11,854 bases of DNA from an uncultured Ignavibacteria bacterium (GTDB taxonomy: Bacteria > Bacteroidota > Ignavibacteria > Kapaibacteriales > UBA961). Made by a program: the position numbers and the translations under genes. The DNA lies in contig CALMMI010000177.1 in NCBI GenBank assembly GCA_937868245.1, positions 1 to 11,854 on the forward strand, read 5' to 3'. The notes under the pieces are model-generated. The model searched no databases. It had not been told where the DNA came from and saw nothing but the letters and a program-made list of their open reading frames with translations. Positions 6,164-11,854 of this stretch are shown here, in pieces; positions within the stretch are counted from its first letter, which is position 1; each line of letters starts with the position of its first letter.

Positions 6164-7144
6164 TTACTTAATTGTGAATAATCGTTTAAACGTTCTGAAA
6201 TACCCGGTGTTATGACGTTTCAAAATTTCTGCAGCTTGTGTAGCCAACAGAAATTTTTCTAAATCACGGAGACGGGTGTACGAAATCTGCATCTCCCAAT
6301 GGTGGAGTAGATGCCTGTTGAATCCTGCTGCGCCAAGAGTTGATGCTACAATCCCCGAGCCGAACATACGGTTGGTTTGTCCGTGCGGAACTTTTGAATA
6401 ATCAATGGAACTCAAGGCAGATTCACTTCGATGTTCAAGTAATTGCCGGACGGAGCCGAAGAAAGGGAAAATGATAAGAAAACCGATTGTCCATCCAATC
6501 GAAAGAGACCAGTAACCAAGCCATGCAGATGTAAGAACAATAGCAGCATTGAGCAACCCGCCGATAATCGCTTGTGAGCCAAACGTACTTTTTTTCTTTT
6601 CTGTTTCGGGAGTAGGGCGGGATTGCAGTACCTTTTCACGGTTAGTAAGTACTTTAATAACCCTAATTCCTGTTAGGGATTCAAGAATAAACCTGACGGT
6701 AAGTGCATCGAAATATGAATGTTCAGTGTCTTCCGGTGTGCCGAGGTGTCGGTGATGCATCAGATGGATAGGGCGGTAGAATTTAATATCCTGCCCTACA
6801 AGTGAGCCTATAAAAAAATTTGCCAGCCTGTCGTTCTTCTTGCGGTCTTTAGCCAGATTGAAATGAGCCGCTTCATGAAAGAACAACTGAATATACTGGT
6901 GAATATACCCGAATAAAAATGCAGAAACAATAATTGTAAGAACACGCCACGAAGGATAATATATATCCATAAGAACAGCACCTGCTGCTGTAATTATTAA
7001 CGCAAGGTGACCCGAGAGGATATCCCTCCAAACGACGGGATAATTTGGTGTGAGCGACTTACGAAAATCCATATATTGCATACCTGATACGCTCAAAATT
7101 TGGTCACGCTTCAGATCTTCGAGTTGTTGTAATTCACGATCCAT
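6164..7144 (-). CDS. Membrane fatty acid desaturase family protein (di-iron, histidine box)
   Basis: Integral membrane non-haem di-iron oxygenase/desaturase, 326 residues from the ATG at 7142-7144. Three histidine boxes are intact: H90-E-A-A-H94, H127-L-M-H130-H131-R-H133 and R-H278-L-L-H281-H282. E237-H238-R-S-E adds further possible ligands. Hydrophobic segments lie at about 45-62, 67-88, 108-117, 192-207 and 213-232, and the boxes fall on one side as the family requires. The usual substrate is an acyl chain on a phospholipid or CoA/ACP thioester, but the fold is shared with hydroxylases and carotenoid ketolases, so the exact reaction is open. An in-frame TTG at 7154-7156 would add only four residues (M-N-Y-I) and has no better upstream signal, so the ATG is preferred. 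It follows the SirB1-like gene by 22 bp and precedes the methyltransferase by 7 bp. Confidence 0.9.
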   Translation of the reverse strand: MDRELQQLEDLKRDQILSVSGMQYMDFRKSLTPNYPVVWRDILSGHLALIITAAGAVLMDIYYPSWRVLTIIVSAFLFGYIHQYIQLFFHEAAHFNLAKDRKKNDRLANFFIGSLVGQDIKFYRPIHLMHHRHLGTPEDTEHSYFDALTVRFILESLTGIRVIKVLTNREKVLQSRPTPETEKKKSTFGSQAIIGGLLNAAIVLTSAWLGYWSLSIGWTIGFLIIFPFFGSVRQLLEHRSESALSSIDYSKVPHGQTNRMFGSGIVASTLGAAGFNRHLLHHWEMQISYTRLRDLEKFLLATQAAEILKRHNTGYFRTFKRLFTIK

Positions 7145-7166
7145 AATGTAATTCAAAATTAAAAGG

Positions 7167-8057
7167 TTAAGGTTTGTTCGGCTGAATCAACTCATCAAGA
7201 GTATTTTGAAGTTGCTCAGCTTCCCACATTTCTTGATTGCGACTATGAGCATAGATTAAATTGCGAATCATTCGGATAATTATTGTACGGTTTGATACTT
7301 TGTCGAGCATTGAATCGTTAAAGTCGAAGTTGGATTTGGAAATAAAATGCTTGCAGTCCTCGCGGCTGATAAATACCCCAAAATTGAAAACGTCGATATA
7401 TACTCGCAGAACAGGATGGAAAACAAGAAAATGGAGCGGCATCCCTATACCATCCAGTTCAATACCAACTCTTTCACCCACAAGCATATATGCTGCCGAT
7501 AGTGAAATAGGAATACCGATACGTGTTTTCATTAAACTGTGGAAATAGGAATGATCGGGTTTGTAATCAGGTGTTGCCCCCCTAAAACCACATTGTTCAA
7601 AGAACGCATCATTCAAACTCATCAATAGGGTAAGGTCATTGGTACTGTTAGTACGTATGAAACTGTGGTGGGCATCCAATGCTATTTCATCTAATTGAGC
7701 AGAAATTGCAGCTCCGTTTGTTTCGGGATACCCGAATTTGGACAGAAGAATAACCGATTTTTCCAAACTAATATCTTCGTTTCGGTTCTTAGCGGAAACA
7801 ATCGAATCCCGAAGCGTTGATAAAGCACTTTTCTGGAAGTGATGGATTATTATCTCTGAGTTACGCCTGGTATAAACACTCGGAGCATTTTCAACTAATA
7901 CTCTAAGATGAGGTACAATAGTGCCGCCATATTCGGTTAGTTTTTTTTGAACAGCTTGTGCTACAGTTTCATCCGGATCATCCAAGAGTCGGAGCAAAGC
8001 ATCCAACTCCCCTACATTTTCAAAAACTATATCTGTATCGGAATTATATGGAATCAT
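7167..8057 (-). CDS. SirB1/transglutaminase-like superfamily protein with HEAT-like N-terminus
   Basis: From the ATG at 8055-8057 it has 296 residues and no signal peptide. The first ~90 residues are helical with HEAT-repeat character (L-D-A-L-L-R-L-L-D-D-P-D-E-T-V-A). The centre matches the Transglut_core2/SirB1 family: G157-F-R-G, D164-Y-K-P-D-H-S-Y-F, R179-I-G-I-P-I-S-L-S-A-A-Y, H209-F-L-V and Y220-I-D-V-F-N-F-G. The position where classical transglutaminase-like proteases carry the catalytic cysteine reads I-P-I-S-L-S here, with no cysteine, so peptidase activity is doubtful; the histidine and aspartate positions are kept. An in-frame TTG at 8097-8099 would add 14 residues but brings it within 7 bp of the LOG gene without a better signal. 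The A/T-rich stretch before 8057 (TATACTATATTTTACC) could hold an internal promoter. The cellular role of the family is not established. Confidence 0.85.
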   Translation of the reverse strand: MIPYNSDTDIVFENVGELDALLRLLDDPDETVAQAVQKKLTEYGGTIVPHLRVLVENAPSVYTRRNSEIIIHHFQKSALSTLRDSIVSAKNRNEDISLEKSVILLSKFGYPETNGAAISAQLDEIALDAHHSFIRTNSTNDLTLLMSLNDAFFEQCGFRGATPDYKPDHSYFHSLMKTRIGIPISLSAAYMLVGERVGIELDGIGMPLHFLVFHPVLRVYIDVFNFGVFISREDCKHFISKSNFDFNDSMLDKVSNRTIIIRMIRNLIYAHSRNQEMWEAEQLQNTLDELIQPNKP

Positions 8058-8106
8058 TTGTAGGTAAAATATAGTATAATTTGTTCTGCCGGAATACAAT
8101 TAGCCG

Positions 8107-8943
8107 CTACAATTCAAGGATTTGAGTAAGTTGCTCCTTAAGATATTCAAACGCTTCTTGAGGGGTATTAATGTATCGAAACAATTCAAGATCGGTATTT
8201 TCAAGCATACCAACTTCAAGAAGATATTCAAAATTAAGAACTTTCCGCCAGAATTTCTCACCATACAGCAAAATTGGTAACTGTTTCCCAATTTTCCCTG
8301 TTTGTGTTAAGGTAAGAATATCAAACAATTCGTCACAAGTTCCAAAGCCTCCGGGGAATACTACTAATGCTTTTGCCAGATAGACAAACCAAAATTTCCT
8401 CATGAAAAAATAGTGAAACTCCAGATTCAAATGGTCGGAAATATATGGATTGGGATGCTGCTCGTGGGGGAGTGAAATATTAAGCCCAACAGAATCACCT
8501 CCGGCAAGATACGCACCTCGATTCGCTGCCTCCATTATCCCCGGACCCCCGCCTGAGCAAATTGCAAACCGTTTTTCTATCGGAAGAGAGTGTGACCACT
8601 CTGTTAATTTGTACGATAGTTCAACCGCTTCATGATAATAATTGCTAAACTCACTATGTTTAGAAAGCAGCTCTATCTGCTTTTGGATTAGCGGTTTTTC
8701 TTCTTCAATTGCATCATGCAATTCCTTGTTAAGAATATGTTTTCGCCTTTCATACTCTTCTGTGGAAAAAATACGGGCTGAACCGAAAAAAATAATTGTT
8801 CGGCTCACTCCTGCATCGTGAAATCTCCGCTCCGGTCCTAAATACTCTGCTCCAATCCGTAAGGAACGTGCTTCAGGGCTTTGTAAAAAATCACTATCGG
8901 TAAAGGATTTGGCTTCGCGACCACTGTAATTGTTGACTGGCAT
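8107..8943 (-). CDS. LOG-family protein (TIGR00730-type nucleoside 5'-monophosphate phosphoribohydrolase)
   Basis: Cytosolic Rossmann-fold enzyme, 278 residues, expected to cleave the N-glycosidic bond of a nucleoside 5'-monophosphate (AMP-like or cytokinin ribotide), releasing base and ribose 5-phosphate. Signatures are I-F-F-G-S-A-R at 51-57, S130-G-G-G-P-G-I-M-E-A139, M181-R-K-F and the LOG hallmark P197-G-G-F-G-T-C-D-E-L206, with E205 as the expected catalytic glutamate and R182 its partner. It is longer than the minimal ~180-190-residue LOG: about 45 residues precede the first strand, and a helical insert at about 62-122 follows it, a pattern I associate with longer bacterial LOG proteins. 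Older databases call such proteins 'lysine decarboxylase' from the PGGxGTxxE motif; that name is wrong. The ATG at 8941-8943 has no Shine-Dalgarno. It lies 26 bp after the SDR gene and 49 bp before the SirB1-like ATG. Confidence 0.92.
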   Translation of the reverse strand: MPVNNYSGREAKSFTDSDFLQSPEARSLRIGAEYLGPERRFHDAGVSRTIIFFGSARIFSTEEYERRKHILNKELHDAIEEEKPLIQKQIELLSKHSEFSNYYHEAVELSYKLTEWSHSLPIEKRFAICSGGGPGIMEAANRGAYLAGGDSVGLNISLPHEQHPNPYISDHLNLEFHYFFMRKFWFVYLAKALVVFPGGFGTCDELFDILTLTQTGKIGKQLPILLYGEKFWRKVLNFEYLLEVGMLENTDLELFRYINTPQEAFEYLKEQLTQILEL

Positions 8944-8969
8944 AGATGTTTTATAAATAAAGAATAAAC

Positions 8970-9779
8970 CTAACGGGCATCATGGTATCCGCCATCCACA
9001 GATAAAATCTGTCCGGTAATGTATGGTGAACATGTTGCAAAAAAATAAACTGCACTGCATATATCATCGGGAGATCCATGCCTCTGCATTGGTATTCGCG
9101 ATGGTGCAATCATTGCAGAATCACTGTCCGAAGGCTCGTCAGGAATGGCGATAGCACCAGGGCAAACACAATTTACGGATATTCGCGGGGCAAGTTCACG
9201 GGCTAATGCTTTTGTAAGGTGAATAACCGCAGATTTCGATACATTGTACGGAATCCTATGTTTCCATACTTCTAAACCGCCGAGGGAGGCTACATTGATT
9301 ATCCGGGAGTTTTCAAATGCAATGGCGGAATATATCTGGGCAGCGATAAATTCACCCCCTAAATTGATTGAGAACGTTTCATCCCACATCTCATGTGTTA
9401 TATTCTGTAAAGATACAGGAGGAGGGAAAATCCCTGCATTATTGATTAATACATCTGGTGGAGAATTGAATTCTCTCATTGTCATTTCGAAGGCATGTTC
9501 CATCTGACTTTTGGAACGAACATCTGCCTTTAATGCAATTCCGCGCTGACCGAGAGTTGCATCACCGATAACATTGATTTGGCGTACAGTTTGGAGAGCA
9601 CCGTCGTGGGAAGTATGATAATGTACCCCAACATTCCATCCCTTTCGGGCAAAATACAATGCCATTGCCCTGCCTAATCGTTTGCCGGCTCCGGTAATAA
9701 AAACAACTGGTAAGCGGGAACTTCCCGTATGATGATACACATTAATTTTAGCAGGTTCACTCACTGGCTTGTACCCCAT
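8970..9779 (-). CDS. SDR-family oxidoreductase, pteridine-reductase-like
   Basis: NAD(P)H-dependent short-chain dehydrogenase/reductase, 269 residues, cytosolic. Cofactor loop T29-G-A-G-K-R-L-G36 has arginine where classical SDRs have glycine (TGxxxRxG), the variant typical of pteridine reductases such as PTR1 and FolM and linked to NADPH. Further motifs are D86 (K-A-D-V), N113-N-A-G116, N139, catalytic S165, Y178-x3-K182, N203-x-V-C-P-G and the C-terminal D262-G-G-Y. A ~20-residue N-terminal tail (S-E-P-A-K-I-N-V-Y-H-H-T-G) precedes strand 1. The ATG at 9777-9779 is 12 bp after the OmpA-family stop codon, and the LOG gene follows 26 bp later. If pteridine-specific it would reduce dihydrobiopterin, dihydromonapterin or dihydrofolate; the motif suggests this but does not prove it, and a generic SDR acting on another carbonyl is the alternative. 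Confidence 0.87.
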   Translation of the reverse strand: MGYKPVSEPAKINVYHHTGSSRLPVVFITGAGKRLGRAMALYFARKGWNVGVHYHTSHDGALQTVRQINVIGDATLGQRGIALKADVRSKSQMEHAFEMTMREFNSPPDVLINNAGIFPPPVSLQNITHEMWDETFSINLGGEFIAAQIYSAIAFENSRIINVASLGGLEVWKHRIPYNVSKSAVIHLTKALARELAPRISVNCVCPGAIAIPDEPSDSDSAMIAPSRIPMQRHGSPDDICSAVYFFATCSPYITGQILSVDGGYHDAR

Positions 9780-9791
9780 AATTTTGAAGTA

Positions 9792-11852
9792 TTATTGCAC
9801 GGGTGTTTCGATTGTTACCTGTACTGTACGAGAATAATTACGTCCCTGAGATGTTGTATTATCATACAAGAGTTCAGTTTTTCCTTTGGCAACAAGTGTT
9901 ACCCTATTGTCGGCTAAACCGAGAAACTTCTGTACTTCTATACATCGGCGGGTGGTTAATTCCTGATTGTAGCTTTGCTCGCCTGTTCTATCGGCATACC
10001 CGGCAATAGTTACTGTTGAATTTGGTTGAATCCTATGTTTTACTTCTTCAAGCACCCGTTGGTTTGGTTTTGTAATTGTTGCACTGTTGTAGTCGAATAC
10101 AATCAGTGAGAAACGTTCGATTTTTCTGTCGTTTTTAAGCTCAACTCTTTTTTTCTTGATGGTCAGTTGCTTTACAGCAAGTAAGGTATCCTTCGATTTC
10201 TTTACTCCAAGTATATCTGTTGCTTCCAATTGAATCTTAACAGGTGTTTCTACAAGCGGCAGAGGCGGTTCTAAAATATCCCACCTTTGGATAGTAGGTT
10301 GCCCAGTGCCCTGATAGGAACGTAATTTTTGCCCATTCTGTTCAACATTCAGATTCCATGAGGCAATTCCCGAATCGGAAAGAATTTTTGGTGTGATTTC
10401 CACATACGGCGGGTTGGCAGTCCGCACAATTTCTTTAAGGACAACCGGTTTTAAAATTTCTATATCGTTGGAACTAATTTCCACCCTGCGGTTTTCGGCT
10501 TGTCCGTCCTCATTTGAATTATTTGCTGCATTCTGAGGTAGATTCTGAGTTGAAATGGAAAAACGGTCATGAGAAATATTCCAAACAGATTCCAAATATT
10601 TTTGTACAGATTCAGCCCGTGAACGTGAAAGGTTGGGTGTTGTTTTGTCGCCACCCAGGGTATTATTTGTACCTGTAAGAGATAAAGTTGCTTTTGGATT
10701 TTTTGTAAGTCGCGAGCCGATGATATTCAATAAATCTTTATAGATTTCGAGTGTATTGCGTGGAAGATTCTCTTCGGAAAAATGAGTTGTTCTGTCGCTT
10801 TGCAAACGGTTAACATCAGTTTCAATCAGATTTGCATCACCGTCGATAAAGAATACATACGGCAAAAGCGGGAAGCTCTCTTCGGTTTCGGTTTCTTCGA
10901 TACGAATTGTAGGCTGTGGTTGCCGTTCACCGTTTTTCTCAATTCCAACTGCATTCAGTGAGAGTTCAAATCTTGAGTTTCTTGGTATTTCCTTGCGGTA
11001 TTCTTCGCTTATGGTTGTAGTATAACGGTCAATCCCTTCTTCATGTTTGATGCTTACATCTACTGCCGAACGAACTTTTGTGATGCTTCCTTTATCCAAG
11101 CCAACAACAGCTATTACATTTGTATCCCTGTGATAAACGGTATCCTTGATAATACGAATATCGGGAGTAGGGTATATAGGGAATTTGAGTGCAGCCCCAA
11201 TTTGCAAGGCTCCTGCTTTCCACGATACGCCGGAAATATTTGTAAATGGAAGCTGATAGCGAATATCCGGTTCAATAAGAGCACCTTTCCCAACAGGCAG
11301 TTCATAACTGATACCCATCACTCCATTCAATTGAAATGAATTCCGGTCGGGAATATCTCCGCTTCCTTCGTTGCGAATCGATTTGCCCGTTCCATAAAAC
11401 ACAGCGTTATCAGGGGTGGTTAATGTTTCACTTTGGCTAAATGTACTTGTCATCAAATAGCCGAAATTTAATCCCACTCTGCTTCTAAGTCCACCCAAAA
11501 ATTTGATAGCAACAGTGGGTTCGATACTGAGGGTAGATATTGAAGATCCTAGAAAATGGTTGACCATTACAGGAGTGGTTGTGTCGCGTCCGTTTACTGT
11601 AATTAGTGTATTGCCAATCCATTGCCCTACGCTAAAATCAGCACCCAGAGTTGAATAGCCCAATCTGGTTTGGAATGTCATAAAAGGCATGAGTTCCAAT
11701 TCAAACAGTCCTCCTATTGAAAATCCATTGCCGCTTGCCGAAGTAAACTGCTGGCAGCAGTTCGGGAAACCGGGCAGCTCGCGGAAATCTGCTGTGTGTA
11801 TGGTTCTATTATACGCTCCATACAAACCCAAATAATAGAGAGGAGCTTTCGG
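9792..11852 (-). CDS. Outer-membrane protein with N-terminal beta-barrel and tandem OmpA-like domains, 5'-truncated
   Basis: Envelope protein thought to anchor the outer membrane to peptidoglycan. The frame is open to the right edge (P-K-A-P-L-Y-Y-L precedes the TTG at 11829-11831), so signal peptide and start are outside. Numbering from that TTG: residues 1-220 look like an outer-membrane beta-barrel (alternating strands, L-P-G-F-P-N-C-C at 19-26, G-x-S-x-E-P-D-I-R-Y-Q-L region at 184-194). An Ig-like beta segment spans about 225-320. A first, diverged OmpA-like domain lies at about 321-453, ending N447-R-R-V-E-I. An Ig-like segment at about 465-560 (S-W-N-L-N-V, Y-Q-G-T-G-Q-P) follows. A second, better OmpA domain lies at about 571-675 with F-D-Y-N-S-A, G611-Y-A-D-R-T-G617 and N665-Y-S-R-T-V-Q-V. 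D614 and R668 sit where OmpA domains bind diaminopimelate. It is the most upstream gene seen of the leftward six-gene unit. Confidence 0.88.
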   Translation of the reverse strand, partial: PKAPLYYLGLYGAYNRTIHTADFRELPGFPNCCQQFTSASGNGFSIGGLFELELMPFMTFQTRLGYSTLGADFSVGQWIGNTLITVNGRDTTTPVMVNHFLGSSISTLSIEPTVAIKFLGGLRSRVGLNFGYLMTSTFSQSETLTTPDNAVFYGTGKSIRNEGSGDIPDRNSFQLNGVMGISYELPVGKGALIEPDIRYQLPFTNISGVSWKAGALQIGAALKFPIYPTPDIRIIKDTVYHRDTNVIAVVGLDKGSITKVRSAVDVSIKHEEGIDRYTTTISEEYRKEIPRNSRFELSLNAVGIEKNGERQPQPTIRIEETETEESFPLLPYVFFIDGDANLIETDVNRLQSDRTTHFSEENLPRNTLEIYKDLLNIIGSRLTKNPKATLSLTGTNNTLGGDKTTPNLSRSRAESVQKYLESVWNISHDRFSISTQNLPQNAANNSNEDGQAENRRVEISSNDIEILKPVVLKEIVRTANPPYVEITPKILSDSGIASWNLNVEQNGQKLRSYQGTGQPTIQRWDILEPPLPLVETPVKIQLEATDILGVKKSKDTLLAVKQLTIKKKRVELKNDRKIERFSLIVFDYNSATITKPNQRVLEEVKHRIQPNSTVTIAGYADRTGEQSYNQELTTRRCIEVQKFLGLADNRVTLVAKGKTELLYDNTTSQGRNYSRTVQVTIETPVQ

Positions 11853-11854
11853 CT

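Noticed and set aside
7145..7156. TTG start for the desaturase
   Set aside because: It adds four residues and offers nothing over the ATG at 7144.
8058..8099. TTG start for the SirB1-like gene
   Set aside because: The 14 extra residues (Y-S-G-R-T-N-Y) have no family support, and the ATG at 8057 follows an A/T-rich region typical of starts here.
8107..8943. Lysine decarboxylase annotation for the LOG gene
   Set aside because: The PGGxGTxxE motif was historically mislabelled; the protein has no pyridoxal-phosphate decarboxylase features.

Overview
The window reads as a compact, gene-dense chromosomal segment from a bacterium of the Bacteroidota/Chlorobiota (FCB) side of the tree. An uncultured Kapabacteria- or Ignavibacteria-like lineage is the best guess. 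The grounds are a TPR array fused to a class III cyclase, an outer-membrane protein with a beta-barrel-like N-terminus, a CC-containing 'LPGFPNCC' stretch and tandem OmpA domains, and AT-rich start regions with no clear Shine-Dalgarno motif. The lineage is an inference from protein style, not a database match. No rRNA, tRNA, CRISPR array, insertion sequence or phage gene was seen.

Layout. Only the first gene (3-1664) is on the plus strand: a TPR-adenylate cyclase cut by the left edge. Every other gene runs leftward. From right to left: an OmpA-family outer-membrane protein cut by the right edge (9792-11852), a pteridine-reductase-like SDR (8970-9779), a LOG-family phosphoribohydrolase (8107-8943), a SirB1/transglutaminase-like protein (7167-8057), a membrane fatty acid desaturase (6164-7144) and a zinc-finger SAM methyltransferase (5212-6156). 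These six are separated by only 7-49 bp and look like one transcription unit. An AT-rich island follows (about 4116-5211). It carries a single secreted YD-repeat-like protein with its own possible promoter and a convincing intrinsic terminator. Last comes a second tight unit: a small uncharacterised protein (3657-4061), the bifunctional NAD(P)HX repair enzyme Nnr (2053-3612) and a VanZ-family membrane protein (1669-2052). The Nnr stop codon directly abuts the VanZ start.

How the genes fit together. The six-gene unit mixes cell-envelope functions (OmpA protein, desaturase, possibly the methyltransferase) with housekeeping or nucleotide and cofactor enzymes (LOG, SDR). Joint function beyond co-transcription cannot be shown from sequence. 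The second unit contains a metabolite-repair enzyme. I do not see a clearly new defence or mobile system. The most distinctive items are the 120-bp-periodic TPR sensor on a cyclase with a complete catalytic residue set, the tandem OmpA architecture, the AT-rich secreted orphan with its terminator, and the unknown small gene ahead of nnr. Several gene starts were moved from upstream TTG/GTG codons to internal ATGs; the reasons are in each entry.
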